A stretch of DNA of 64,000 nt from NCBI RefSeq assembly GCF_000718775.1, contig NZ_JOCB01000033.1, positions 3,079 to 67,078 of the forward strand, written 5' to 3'. The stretch comes from Streptomyces sp. NRRL S-31. GTDB taxonomy: Bacteria; Actinomycetota; Actinomycetes; Streptomycetales; Streptomycetaceae. Position 1 is the first letter of the stretch, and each line of letters starts with the position of its first letter. Shown here one piece after another: positions 1-8,699 of this stretch. The translations under genes were made by a program, and so were the position numbers. The notes under the pieces were generated by a model. The model worked only from the letters and a program-made list of their open reading frames with translations. It searched no databases and was not told the origin of the DNA.

Positions 1-158
1 CCGGAACCCCGGAGCCCCGGAGCCCCGGAGCCCCGGAGCCCCGGAGCCCCGGAGCCCCGGAGCCCCGGAGCCCCGGAGTCCCGGAACCCCGAAGCCCCGG
101 AACCCTGGAGCCCCGGAGTCCCGGAACCCTGGAACCCCGAAGCTGCGGAGCCCCGGAG
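1..158. repeat. 8-bp tandem repeat GGAGCCCC, about 17 degenerate copies
   Basis: The unit GGAGCCCC runs head to tail from about base 11. The first eight copies (11-74) are perfect; later copies vary at one or two positions (GGAGTCCC, GGAACCCC, GAAGCCCC). The array stops just before the stop codon of the regulator gene on the minus strand (159-161). A unit of 8 is not a multiple of 3, so a coding origin is unlikely. The left end is cut by the window edge, so the full copy number is unknown. Confidence 0.9.
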
Positions 159-1679
159 CTAAATCCTCCCCGTCCGCGGCACGGACGCGTGCCGGTCCAG
201 GAACTCCGACACCCCCGAGGCCCGCCGGTGCGGCGACAGCACCCGTGCCGTCCCCGCGAGCATCGTCTGGATGCGCGAGGACTGGACCTGGTCCAGCAGC
301 GACAGCACCCGCAGGCCCGCCTGCGCCGCCTCGTCGGGACGCCCCGCGCGCGCGAGGTCGTCGGCCAGCTCCGCGGTGTACAGCGCGATGTTCCGGGTGA
401 AGTGCGGGTCCTGGAGCCGTGCCGCGCGCCGCGCGTGCCGGGACGCCCGCCGCCAGTCGCCCAGCGTGGACCAGCACTGCGCCTCGAGCCCCTCCAGCTC
501 CGCCTCGCCGTAGAAGCTCATCCACTCGGGGTCGGCGTCCGAGCGGCCCCGCGCGAAGAACGCCTGGGCGCGGCCCAGCGCCTGCTCGCAGCCGGTGCGG
601 TCGGCGAGCCCCGCCCAGCCGCCCGCCTCGCGCAGCGCGAGCAGCGACATCAGCCGGGCCGAGCCGAGCGGCCCGGCGGCGCGCTGCGCGGCCTGCGCGG
701 CCCGCACCGCCTCCCGGGGGCGGCCGGCGTCCCGGGCGAGGAACGCGGTGTTGCAGAAGGCGTGCGCCTCCAGCCCCGGGTCCCCGGTCGTCCGGGCGGT
801 GGCCAGCGCCTCCGCGTAGTGCGAGCGCGCGTCGTCGAAACGGCCGGAGTCGTGGGCCAGCCAGCCGACGGAGATGGCGAGTTCACCGGCGCCCGTGTGC
901 AGCCGGTCGGCGGTGGTCTGCCGGGTCGCGCCGGCGTCGAGCAGCGCGTAGGCCGCGCGCAGCGGGGCCGCCGCGCGCCGGTACAGCCCGTCCGCGCCGT
1001 GCCGGTCGTCGAGCAGCCGGATACGGCGGACCGCCTCCTCCACCGCCGTCGCCTCGGGGGTCCCGACGCGCCGCAGCGGTGGCCGGGCCGCGGCGGCGCC
1101 GGTGGTGAGCCCCAGCGGGGCCAGCGTGGCGGCGGCCACGGTGGCGCCTCCGCCGGTCATGAATGCGCGACGCAGCACGTCGCTCTCCTCGTGGTTCAGG
1201 GGGTCTTTCGCATGGGGGTCCCCCCGGTTCGGGCGGAGCCGGGAACGGGGGGGCGGTTCCTGGGGGTTGTGCGGGTCGTACGGCCCGTCGCCCCCGGGTG
1301 ACCCGTCGGGCGCCCCCGCGGGGGCGGACCCGGCCGGTGTCCCGGGCGCTTCGGGTACCCCGGGTGCCTCCGGGGCCGTACGCGCCGCTCGTCCGCGGAC
1401 GGAGGAGCGGGGCGCGAAGCCCAGGTCGGTGAGCGTGCGGCCCGGGTACATGTGCAGGAACACGCGCTCGTACGCGTAGTTGGGACAGCGGATCTCGCCC
1501 GCTTCGACCCGCCCGATGTAGCGCGCGTCACAGCTCACCCGCTCACCGATCTCGCGCGCCGCCCGCCGCACCAGTGCCGCGAACTCGGCGGGTGAACGCC
1601 GGCCGCGCAGCCGCCGGAAGGCGAGGTTCGGCCGGGGGGGCCGTTCGGGCTGCGACGAGGTCACCGTTGACGACGCCAT
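159..1679 (-). CDS. HTH/TPR regulatory protein, NsdA-like
   Basis: Predicted 506-residue regulator. Residues about 15-80 look like an XRE-type helix-turn-helix domain (RRAAREIGERVSCDARYIGR, then an acidic RVEAGEIRCPNY stretch). A Pro/Gly/Ala-rich linker follows, then a hydrophobic segment near residue 200 preceded by RRAFMTGG, resembling a Tat or membrane-anchor motif. The C-terminal half is helical with TPR-like repeats. This order resembles the streptomycete NsdA family of negative regulators of antibiotic production and sporulation; membership is inferred from layout only. The frame is open far upstream, but ATG 1679 follows a GAGAGG Shine-Dalgarno and starts the conserved N-terminus. The DNA target is unknown. 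Confidence 0.7.
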   Translation of the reverse strand: MASSTVTSSQPERPPRPNLAFRRLRGRRSPAEFAALVRRAAREIGERVSCDARYIGRVEAGEIRCPNYAYERVFLHMYPGRTLTDLGFAPRSSVRGRAARTAPEAPGVPEAPGTPAGSAPAGAPDGSPGGDGPYDPHNPQEPPPRSRLRPNRGDPHAKDPLNHEESDVLRRAFMTGGGATVAAATLAPLGLTTGAAAARPPLRRVGTPEATAVEEAVRRIRLLDDRHGADGLYRRAAAPLRAAYALLDAGATRQTTADRLHTGAGELAISVGWLAHDSGRFDDARSHYAEALATARTTGDPGLEAHAFCNTAFLARDAGRPREAVRAAQAAQRAAGPLGSARLMSLLALREAGGWAGLADRTGCEQALGRAQAFFARGRSDADPEWMSFYGEAELEGLEAQCWSTLGDWRRASRHARRAARLQDPHFTRNIALYTAELADDLARAGRPDEAAQAGLRVLSLLDQVQSSRIQTMLAGTARVLSPHRRASGVSEFLDRHASVPRTGRI

Positions 1680-1945
1680 GGCCGGGTCCTCTCGTGCGAA
1701 CCGTCGAACCATGCCGCAACCGGGCGGTTCCGGGACGAGTCGCCCGTGTGACGCCTTGGTTCCGGCGGGGTTGAACGTACCTGGTGTGAAGGACCCGCCA
1801 CGCGGTGTTTGGCCACAAACCGGATATCTCCTGTGAGATCTGCCATGAAGTGCCATCCTTTGCGGCGCACTTGTGCCGTTGCCGTTGACGGCTTCGCGCG
1901 TTGAACCCCGTGGACCGCAACAGGGCTGCGTGGTGGAGGCCGGCA

Positions 1946-2380
1946 GTGAAGACCAGCCAGAGCAACGAACCCCGTACGCCGTCGGCGTCCTCGCCGTCCG
2001 CGGCGGGCGACCCGGCGGCCGACCCGGTGTGCGACCCGGTGTGCGACCTCGTGACGGTACCGGCCCGGCAGGGCCTGGAGGCGGTCGACATCCTGCGGCG
2101 CGGGGCCGCGGACGCGGTGGGACCCGTCCTGCACGACGACGGCTGCGACACCCTCGGCTTCCTGGTGCCGGCCGGCACCGCCGCCTGCTGGGACGTGCCC
2201 GGCAGCACCTGTACCGAGACGGACGGGCGCGGGCTGCGGCTCGACCCGGGGCCGCCGGTCGAGGGCTCGGACTGGCTGCTGCCGCCCGGCGAGGCCGACC
2301 TCGCCACCGATCCGGCGGTGCTGCGCCGGGCCCTCGGGGAAGCGGCCCGGCTGATCGAGGCGGCCGACAACTGCCGGTGA
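1946..2380 (+). CDS. Conserved hypothetical protein
   Basis: A 144-residue soluble protein of unknown function. The first 35 residues are Ser/Pro/Ala rich and probably disordered; the rest is a compact domain with LGFLVPAGTAACWDVPGS and a C-terminal acidic helix. There is no signal peptide or membrane segment. GTG 1946 is chosen because GGAGG lies 6 bases upstream; the frame also has a TTG at 1901 without a ribosome-binding site. The next gene follows 34 bases later on the same strand and may be co-transcribed. The central motif reminds me of short proteins seen in other streptomycetes, but I cannot name a family. Confidence 0.6.
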   Translation: MKTSQSNEPRTPSASSPSAAGDPAADPVCDPVCDLVTVPARQGLEAVDILRRGAADAVGPVLHDDGCDTLGFLVPAGTAACWDVPGSTCTETDGRGLRLDPGPPVEGSDWLLPPGEADLATDPAVLRRALGEAARLIEAADNCR

Positions 2381-2414
2381 CGCGCGCCCGCGCGGGGCCT
2401 GCGAAAATGGACGG

Positions 2415-3281
2415 ATGGGCAGGTCCAGGAACACACGGCGCAGGCCGGCCGCCGCGGCCGTCGAGGAACCGGTCGACGGCGGACTCGCGCAGCTCGTGCC
2501 CGACCCGGACCGCGACCGGGCCTGGACGCTGCTGATCGACGGCGCGCCCCAGTCGCACGTGGACCTGGACGACCCGGCGTACCTGTCCTTCGAGTACCAG
2601 CGCCGCCTCGGCCATGTCATCGACCTCGTCGCCCCGCCCGGCAAGCCCGTGCACGCCGTGCACCTCGGCGGCGGCGCCCTCACCCTCGCCCGGTACGTCG
2701 CCGCGACCCGGCCCCGCTCCACCCAGCAGGTCGTGGAACGCGACGCGGCCCTGGTCCGGCTGGTCCGCCGGGAACTCCCGCCGGACCCCAACGCGCGCAT
2801 CCGCATCAGGTCGGCGGACGCCCGCGACGGCCTGGCCAAGGTGCCGGACGGCTGGGCCGACCTGGTGGTCGCCGACGTCTTCAGCGGCGCCCGCACCCCC
2901 GCCCACCTCACCTCCACCGAGTTCCTCGACGAGGTCCGCCGCGCCCTGAAGCCGTCCGGCGTCTACGCGGCCAACCTCGCCGACGGCCCGCCGCTCGCCC
3001 ACCTGCGCGGCCAGATCGCCACCGCCGCCGCCCGGTTCGGCGAACTCGCGCTGGTCGCCGACGCGGCCGTGCTGCGCGGCAAGCGCTTCGGCAACGCGAT
3101 CCTGGTCGCCGCCGATCTCCCGCTGCCGCTCGCCGAACTCACCCGCCGCGCCGCCTCCGACCCGCACCCCGGCCGGGTCGAACACGGCCGCGCCCTCACT
3201 GACTTCACCGGCGGAGCGGTGCCCGTGACGGACGCCGTCGCGGTGGCCTCCCCGGCCCCGCCGCCCTCGGTGTTCCGCTGA
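2415..3281 (+). CDS. Spermidine-synthase-like SAM-dependent enzyme
   Basis: A 288-residue Rossmann-fold protein of the polyamine-synthase/methyltransferase type. After a basic N-terminus come HLGGGALTLARYV (glycine-rich nucleotide-binding loop, about residue 82), QQVVERDAALV (acidic end of strand 2), ADLVVADVFSGARTP (the usual catalytic-aspartate strand) and a C-terminal YAANLADGPPL segment. Actinobacterial proteins of this kind are usually annotated as spermidine synthases or fused-SAM-domain proteins; real aminopropyl transfer is not established. The gene converges on cebR, with a CebR-type operator in the 171-bp gap between them. Confidence 0.75.
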   Translation: MGRSRNTRRRPAAAAVEEPVDGGLAQLVPDPDRDRAWTLLIDGAPQSHVDLDDPAYLSFEYQRRLGHVIDLVAPPGKPVHAVHLGGGALTLARYVAATRPRSTQQVVERDAALVRLVRRELPPDPNARIRIRSADARDGLAKVPDGWADLVVADVFSGARTPAHLTSTEFLDEVRRALKPSGVYAANLADGPPLAHLRGQIATAAARFGELALVADAAVLRGKRFGNAILVAADLPLPLAELTRRAASDPHPGRVEHGRALTDFTGGAVPVTDAVAVASPAPPPSVFR

Positions 3282-3395
3282 CCCCGCGCCCGGGTCACCC
3301 CCGCACGCCCGGGCCGCGGACCGTCAGTACGTGCCCACCCGCACCCGCGGCGGCCCGTCGTGCCAGGTACGGAGGACCGACACCCTCGCATGATG

Positions 3396-3413
3396 CATGG
3401 GAGCGCTCCCATG
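3396..3413. promoter_or_regulatory. CebR-type operator downstream of cebR
   Basis: Perfect 18-bp palindrome CATGGGAGCGCTCCCATG holding the 14-bp consensus CebR box TGGGAGCGCTCCCA (3398-3411). It lies in the convergent gap between the methyltransferase-like gene and cebR, not in front of an obvious promoter. With no loop and no T-run it is not a terminator. Confidence 0.75.
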
Positions 3414-3452
3414 ATACAGGAGTGCGTCCCGTGCCGCGCGGCGGACGCCCCC

Positions 3453-4502
3453 TCAGGCCGACGCGCGCACCACGAGTTGCGTCGGCAGCACCACACCGCG
3501 CCGACCGGTGCCGCGGTCGGCGATCTCGTCCAGCAGCAGGCCCGCCATCGTGCGGCCCATCGCGGCCAGCGGCTGGCGCACGCTGGTCAGCGGCGGGTCG
3601 ACGTGCCGGGCCACGATCGAGTCGTCGAAGCCGACCAGCGCGACGTCCCGCGGCACCCGGCGCCCCGCCGCCCGCAGTTCCAGCATCGCGCCGGAGGCCA
3701 TCACGTCGGAGGCGGCGAAGACGGCGTCGAGCCGCGGGCGCCGCCGCAGCAGTTCCCGCATGGCCGCGCGTCCGCCCTGCTCCGTGAAGTCGCCCGTCTC
3801 GATCAGCTCGTCCTCGACGGCGACCCCGGCGTCCCACAGCGCCTCGCGGTAGCCGTCGAGCCGCGCTCTCGCCGCGTCCATGTCCGAAGGGCCCGTGATG
3901 GTGGCGATGGACCGCCGGCCGCCCGCCAGCAGGTGCCGGACGGCGAGCCGGGCACCGCCCCGGTTGTCCGCGCGCACATGGCCCAGCCGCTCCCGCTCGC
4001 TGCGGCGCCCGGCCAGCACGGTCGGCACGGCCAGCTCCGCCAGCCGGTCGGGCAGGGTGTCGTCGGCGTGCACCGCCAGCATCAGCACCCCGTCCACCCG
4101 CTGCGCGGCCAGGTAGGTCGCCAGCCGCCCGTGTTCGGACTCGTCGCCCGTGAGGACCAGCAGCAACTGCATGCCCGCGCTGGTCAGCGCGGCGGACACG
4201 CCCAGGATGATCTCGGAGAAGTACGGCTCGGAGAAGAGCCGGCTCTCGGCCTCGGGCACCACCAGCGCCACCGAGTCCGTGCGGCTGGTGGCCAGCGAAC
4301 GGGCCGCGCGGTTGGGGATGTAGCCGAGTTCCGCGATCGCCTGCTCGACGGCCGCCCGGGAGCGGTCGCTGACCTTCGGGGAGCCGTTGATCACCCGCGA
4401 GACCGTGCCGCGGCCGACGCCCGCGAGGGCGGCCACGGCGTTCAGGGTCGGGCGCCGGACGTCCACCGTCCTGTCCGGCTGCGGCGGTTCGGCAGGACTC
4501 AT
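3453..4502 (-). CDS. cebR: LacI-family cellobiose repressor CebR
   Basis: A 349-residue LacI/GalR repressor. Residues about 17-70 form the helix-turn-helix and hinge (VAALAGVGRGTVSRVINGSP, then AIAELGYIPNRAARSLA). The rest is the periplasmic-binding-protein-like effector domain ending VVRASA. It is divergent from cebE with an operator in the gap, the arrangement described for streptomycete cebR; CebR is known to bind TGGGAGCGCTCCCA and to release it with cellobiose or cellotriose. ATG 4502 starts the conserved N-terminus; longer overlapping frames have other reading phases. A close paralogue lies after bglC (10255-11310), so the cebR name rests on position as well as similarity. Confidence 0.85.
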   Translation of the reverse strand: MSPAEPPQPDRTVDVRRPTLNAVAALAGVGRGTVSRVINGSPKVSDRSRAAVEQAIAELGYIPNRAARSLATSRTDSVALVVPEAESRLFSEPYFSEIILGVSAALTSAGMQLLLVLTGDESEHGRLATYLAAQRVDGVLMLAVHADDTLPDRLAELAVPTVLAGRRSERERLGHVRADNRGGARLAVRHLLAGGRRSIATITGPSDMDAARARLDGYREALWDAGVAVEDELIETGDFTEQGGRAAMRELLRRRPRLDAVFAASDVMASGAMLELRAAGRRVPRDVALVGFDDSIVARHVDPPLTSVRQPLAAMGRTMAGLLLDEIADRGTGRRGVVLPTQLVVRASA

Positions 4503-4994
4503 CGTTCACCTTCCGGCGGTCCGTGGGAGGAGGGGCTTCATTCTGTCCCAGGAGTCACGGCAACGGCTCCGCCCCGGGGCGCAGTTGTCCGGAAGCGGGG
4601 ATTGACCCTTCGGTGACCTGCCCCGACGCTGTACGGAAACAGCCGATGACGGGCCGGTTTCGTCTGGTGGCGCGACACGTTCACGTGACGTGCGGAACAC
4701 GCTTGCGCAACAACGCCATCTTCAAGTCTTGACACTCGGCCCGGCACCAACGAGTCTTCCGGCATGCCGCGTGGGAGCGGTCCCACGCAGTGACCGGGGC
4801 TCTCTTCCGTTCGGACGAAACCACCCATGACCTTCCCCTCCACCCTGCATGGCACCCGTTGACCAGCACCTTTCCGCCGCACCTCCTGTGCTGTCGGCAA
4901 GCCGCTGCTCGAACCGAGAGGGCAGGTCCGGACCGCCGCGCCCGGCGGTCCGATTCCTGAGGTCCCGTTCCCCACTGGAACAAGGAGTAGTGGA
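4503..4994 (+). promoter_or_regulatory. Divergent cebR/cebE control region
   Basis: No gene is seen in these 492 bases. A TTGACA hexamer at 4729-4734, with an AGTCTT-like -10 about 18 bases further (near 4753), makes a plausible cebE promoter; the CebR operator would then lie just past the start site, suiting a roadblock or promoter-clearance block. A long cebE leader follows, with an AAGGAG ribosome-binding site at about 4984. The promoter assignment is inference from spacing. Confidence 0.5.
4770..4787. promoter_or_regulatory. CebR operator upstream of cebE
   Basis: CGTGGGAGCGGTCCCACG, an 18-base inverted repeat with the core TGGGAGCGGTCCCA at 4772-4785. It differs from the perfect box by one central base. 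It lies in the cebR-cebE gap where CebR is known to act in other streptomycetes. Confidence 0.88.
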
Positions 4995-6314
4995 ATGCGC
5001 ATCACCCGTACCGGCGGCGGTCACGGCCGCAGCGCCGCGGTCGTGACCACGACGGTCCTGACGGCCTCCGCCCTGCTGCTGACCGGCTGTAGCAGCGACG
5101 GCGACTCGGACACCGCGGATGCCAACGGGAACATCACCCTCACGCTGGCCGACTACGGGCAGTTCGGCTACAAGGAGGCCGGCCTGTTCGCCAAGTACCA
5201 CGAGCTGCACCCGAACATCACGGTCAAGGAAGAGACCACGGCCAACGAGCAGGACTACTACCCGAAGCTCCTTCAGCAGCTGAACACGGGCAGCGGCCTC
5301 GGGGACGTCACGGGCGTCGAGGTCGGGCGCATCAAGGAGGTCGTGGACACCCAGGCGGCCAAGTTCACCGACCTCAGCAAGGCGATCAAGGTCGACGACT
5401 GGGTGTCCTGGAAGGAGAAGCAGGCCACCGCCAAGGACGGCACGGTGATCGGCGCCGGCACCGACATCGGCCCCATGTCCCTGTGCTACCGCAAGGACCT
5501 CTTCGAGAAGGCGGGCCTGCCCACCGACCGCGAGGCCGTCGCCAAGGCCGTCGCCGGCGGCTGGGAGGACTACCTCAAGCTCGGCGAGCAGTACAAGAAG
5601 AAGGCGCCCGGCGGCACCTACTTCATGGACTCCGCGTCCGCCATGTACAACGGGGTCGTCAGCTCCTCCGCCCAGCAGTACTACGACGCCGACGGCAAGG
5701 CGAACTACAAGGACAGCCCGTCCGTGCAGCAGGGCTGGAACCTGGCGGCCGAGGCCGCCGACAAGAAGCTGACCCAGGGCCTGCCGCAGTTCACCGACGC
5801 CTGGAACGCGGCCCTGCGCAAGGGCAGCGTGGCCACCGTCGCCTGCCCCGCCTGGATGGCCGGACAGATCTCCACCAACTCCGGGGACGCCTACAAGGGC
5901 AAGTGGGACATCTCCCGTGCCCCCGGTTCCACCGCGGCCAACTGGGGCGGCTCCTTCCTCACCGTTCCCAAGAGCGGCAAGCACGTCAAGGAGGCCACGG
6001 AGCTGGTCAAGTGGCTGACCGCCCCCGAGCAGCAGGCCGCGGTGTTCAAGGCGATCGGCGTCTTCCCCTCCAACAAGGGCGCCTACGAGCTGGCCGACGT
6101 GAAGGACGCCAAGCTGCCGTACTTCAACGACGCGCCCATCGGCCAGATCTACGCCGAGGAGGCCAAGACGATCCCCGAGGCGGTGCTCGGCCCGAAGGAC
6201 GGCGTCATCAAGGACACGATCTCCACGCAGATCAACAACATGGAGCAGCGGGGCACCAAGCCCGCCGACGCCTGGAAGGCCGCCACCGAGACGATCGACA
6301 AGGCGCTCGGCTAG
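4995..6314 (+). CDS. cebE: Cello-oligosaccharide-binding lipoprotein CebE
   Basis: A 439-residue solute-binding protein of the CUT1 ABC family. The signal peptide ends in a lipobox (LLLTGC, Cys32), so the mature protein should be lipid-anchored on the outer membrane face. The body carries extracellular binding-protein features: ITLTLADYGQFGYKEAG near the start, and WLTAPEQQAAVFKAIGVFPS near the C-terminus. In streptomycetes CebE binds cellobiose and cellotriose for import through CebFG, powered by the shared ATPase MsiK, encoded elsewhere. AAGGAG lies 8 bases before ATG 4995. A hairpin follows the stop codon and may let this gene be expressed above cebFG. Confidence 0.9.
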   Translation: MRITRTGGGHGRSAAVVTTTVLTASALLLTGCSSDGDSDTADANGNITLTLADYGQFGYKEAGLFAKYHELHPNITVKEETTANEQDYYPKLLQQLNTGSGLGDVTGVEVGRIKEVVDTQAAKFTDLSKAIKVDDWVSWKEKQATAKDGTVIGAGTDIGPMSLCYRKDLFEKAGLPTDREAVAKAVAGGWEDYLKLGEQYKKKAPGGTYFMDSASAMYNGVVSSSAQQYYDADGKANYKDSPSVQQGWNLAAEAADKKLTQGLPQFTDAWNAALRKGSVATVACPAWMAGQISTNSGDAYKGKWDISRAPGSTAANWGGSFLTVPKSGKHVKEATELVKWLTAPEQQAAVFKAIGVFPSNKGAYELADVKDAKLPYFNDAPIGQIYAEEAKTIPEAVLGPKDGVIKDTISTQINNMEQRGTKPADAWKAATETIDKALG

Positions 6315-6321
6315 CCGGCCC

Positions 6322-6352
6322 GGGTGCGGGGGCCCGCCGGCCGCCCGCACCC
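6322..6352 (+). terminator. Stem-loop between cebE and cebF
   Basis: GGGTGCGGG (6322-6330) pairs perfectly with CCCGCACCC (6344-6352) around a 13-base loop, 8 bases after the cebE stop. There is no T-run, so partial termination or 3'-end protection of cebE mRNA is more likely than full termination. The remaining 300 bases to cebF show no gene and no CebR box. Confidence 0.5.
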
Positions 6353-6653
6353 CGTCCGCGCGGACGCGCCGGCTCCGCCGCCGGGTACGGCAGGCAGGTA
6401 CACGGCACGGGGGAGGCGGTCCGCGCGGGTGAGCGCCCGCCGGCGCGAGCGGTGCCCGGGTCAGGGCACCGCCGCGACGCCGCCCGGCGGGGACCGGCAG
6501 CCGACGGCCGGACTCCGCCCCACACGCACGTCAGGCCGCGGCGTGGGTCGTTCGCCACCGGCCCGATCCGCGCGGGGAGCGGCGGACCGGCTCCCGGGCC
6601 CGCCTCCGCCCCCGCCTCCACCCGGCCGAAACCTTCAGGGAAGGACTCCCTCC

Positions 6654-7646
6654 GTGGCAACGACAACCCCCGCCCGGGGTGCCTACACCCCGCCGCCCGG
6701 CGGCACCGGTGCCGCGTCGAACGGACGCGACAGCTGGCGTACCAGGCTGTGGCGCTTCGACGACAAGGCGTCGCCGTACGCCTACATCGCCCCCTTCTTC
6801 CTGGTCTTCGCCGCCTTCGGGCTCTACCCGCTCCTGTACACCGGGTGGATCGCGCTGCACCGGGTGGAGATGACGGGCCTCGACCAGTCCGAGTGGGTCG
6901 GGTGGGACAACTTCGCCAAGATCCTCCAGGACTCCGAGTTCTGGACGGCCGTCTCCAACACCTTCGTCATCGGTGTCCTCTCCACCGTCCCGCAGCTGCT
7001 GGTGGCGCTGGGCCTGGCCCACCTGCTCAACTACAAGCTGCGCGCGAGCACGTTCTGGCGGACCGTCATCCTCACCCCGTACGCCACCTCGGTGGCCACG
7101 GCCGCCCTGGTCTTCGCGCTGGTCTTCCGCGCCGACGGCGGCATCCTCAACTGGGTGCTGCACTTCTTCGGCGCCGGCAACACCGACTGGGGAAACGGGG
7201 AGTGGACCTCCAAGATCGCCATCTCGGTCATCGTGATCTGGCGCTGGACCGGCTACAACGCCCTCATCTACCTGGCGGCCATGCAGGCGGTCCCCACCGA
7301 TCTGTACGAAGCCGCCTCCATCGACGGAGCGACGCGCTGGCAGCAGTTCCGCAAGGTGACCATCCCCTCGCTGCGGCCGACGATCCTGTTCACCATCGTC
7401 ATCTCGACCATCGGCTCGATGCAGCTGTTCGGTGAGCCGCTGCTGCTGCAAGGCGGCACCCTCGGCTCGATCGGCGGCAACGAGCACCAGTACGAGACAC
7501 TCAGCATCTACCTCTTCAACTACGGCTGGAAGCTGGGCCACCTGGGGCCGGCGGCGGCCGTGGCCTGGGCCATGCTCGTCCTGCTGCTGCTCATCGCCCT
7601 GATCAACTGGATCGTCGGCCGGTTCGTGCGCAAGAGCGCGGCCTGA
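6654..7646 (+). CDS. cebF: Cello-oligosaccharide ABC permease CebF
   Basis: A 330-residue inner-membrane permease of the MalF type. After a short Pro/Gly-rich cytoplasmic N-terminus there are about six membrane segments, the first at YAYIAPFFLVFAAFGLYPLL. The cytoplasmic EAA loop reads YEAASIDGATRWQQFRKVTIPS near residue 215 and should dock on the MsiK ATPase. GTG 6654 is chosen because GGGAAGGA lies about 9 bases upstream and the product begins like other CebF proteins; the frame is open further upstream but lacks a ribosome site there. cebG follows 14 bases later. Confidence 0.88.
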   Translation: MATTTPARGAYTPPPGGTGAASNGRDSWRTRLWRFDDKASPYAYIAPFFLVFAAFGLYPLLYTGWIALHRVEMTGLDQSEWVGWDNFAKILQDSEFWTAVSNTFVIGVLSTVPQLLVALGLAHLLNYKLRASTFWRTVILTPYATSVATAALVFALVFRADGGILNWVLHFFGAGNTDWGNGEWTSKIAISVIVIWRWTGYNALIYLAAMQAVPTDLYEAASIDGATRWQQFRKVTIPSLRPTILFTIVISTIGSMQLFGEPLLLQGGTLGSIGGNEHQYETLSIYLFNYGWKLGHLGPAAAVAWAMLVLLLLIALINWIVGRFVRKSAA

Positions 7647-7660
7647 CGGGAGCGACATCG

Positions 7661-8581
7661 ATGACCACGACCAGTCCCACCAAGACCGCGCCGAACCTCG
7701 TCCCGGCACCGCTTCCCACCGCCCCCCGCAAGGGCCGCGTCCGTCTCCGCATGGGAGCCGGCCAGCAGCTCAGGGGCGGCCCGTTCACCTACGCCGCCCT
7801 GGTCGTCGTCGGCCTCGGCTCGCTCTTCCCGCTGTACTGGACGCTGGTGGCCGCCTCGCACGACCAGCAGCGCGTCCTGGACAACCCGCCGCCGCTCGTG
7901 CCGGGCGGCAGGCTGTGGAGCAACCTCCAGGCGGCCTGGGACCAGGCCCACCTGGGCAAGGCCATCGTCAACAGCATCATCGTGGCCGGCTGCATCACCG
8001 CCGCCACCCTGTTCTTCTGCACCCTCGCCGGGTACGCCTTCGCCAAGATGCGCTTCCGCGGCCGTGGTGCGCTGATGACCGCGGTCATCGCCACGCTGAC
8101 GATCCCGCCCCAGCTCAGCGTCGTCCCCCTGTTCATGATGATGTCGGACATCGGGTGGGGCGGAAAGCTGGAGTCGGTGATCTTCCCGACCCTGGTCGGA
8201 GCCTTCGGTGTCTTCTTCATGCGCCAGTACCTGCTGGAGGCCCTGCCCTACGAGCTGGTCGAGGCCGCCAAGGTGGACGGGGCCAGCAACATCCGCATCG
8301 TGCTGAGCGTGGTCCTGCCCGTGGCCCGGCCCGCGATGATGGTGCTGGGCATGCTCACCTTCGTCCAGGCGTGGAACGACTTCTTCTGGCCCTTCCTGGC
8401 GCTGAACCAGGAGAACCCCACCATCCAGGTGGCGCTCGGCCAGCTCAGCGCCTCCTACACGCCCGACCAGTCCATCGTCATGGCCGGAGCGCTGATCAGC
8501 ACCCTTCCGCTGCTGGTGGTCTTCGTCATCTTCGGCAAGCAGATCGTCGGGGGGATCATGGCGGGTGCGGTCAAGGGCTGA
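7661..8581 (+). CDS. cebG: Cello-oligosaccharide ABC permease CebG
   Basis: A 306-residue inner-membrane permease of the MalG type, partner of CebF. Membrane segments include [20 protein letters not shown] and the C-terminal [20 protein letters not shown]. The EAA loop [20 protein letters not shown] near residue 200 is well preserved. GGAGC precedes ATG 7661. No ATPase gene lies in the cluster, as is normal for streptomycete CUT1 systems that share MsiK. Confidence 0.9.
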   Translation: MTTTSPTKTAPNLVPAPLPTAPRKGRVRLRMGAGQQLRGGPFTYAALVVVGLGSLFPLYWTLVAASHDQQRVLDNPPPLVPGGRLWSNLQAAWDQAHLGKAIVNSIIVAGCITAATLFFCTLAGYAFAKMRFRGRGALMTAVIATLTIPPQLSVVPLFMMMSDIGWGGKLESVIFPTLVGAFGVFFMRQYLLEALPYELVEAAKVDGASNIRIVLSVVLPVARPAMMVLGMLTFVQAWNDFFWPFLALNQENPTIQVALGQLSASYTPDQSIVMAGALISTLPLLVVFVIFGKQIVGGIMAGAVKG

Positions 8582-8598
8582 GCCGCCGCCCCGCCGCC

Positions 8599-8621
8599 GG
8601 GCCGGCCGCACGCGCCGGCCC
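8599..8621 (+). terminator. Stem-loop after cebG
   Basis: GGGCCGGC (8599-8606) pairs with GCCGGCCC (8614-8621) around a 7-base loop, 18 bases after the cebG stop. There is no T-run. It may separate the transport genes from bglC, which has its own operator. Confidence 0.4.
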
Positions 8622-8683
8622 GTCCCGCCCCCTCCTCCTTCCCGTACGCCGGACCGCCGTCCGCCGTTCCTCACTCATCGCTT

Positions 8684-8697
8684 TGGGAGCGCTCTCA
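8684..8697. promoter_or_regulatory. CebR operator overlapping the bglC ribosome-binding site
   Basis: TGGGAGCGCTCTCA matches the CebR box at 13 of 14 positions and ends 2 bases before the bglC ATG. Its GGGAG (8685-8689) is also the best Shine-Dalgarno for bglC. Repressor bound here would lie well inside the transcribed region. Confidence 0.85.
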
Positions 8698-8699
8698 CC

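Noticed and set aside
1680..3185. Upstream extension of the HTH/TPR reading frame to over 1000 residues
   Set aside because: It runs antisense through two better genes, has Arg/Pro/Gly-rich composition, and the ATG at 1679 has a ribosome-binding site. Such open frames are a by-product of high GC.
3396..3413. Reading the perfect palindrome as a terminator
   Set aside because: It has no loop and no T-run, and its core is the CebR consensus.
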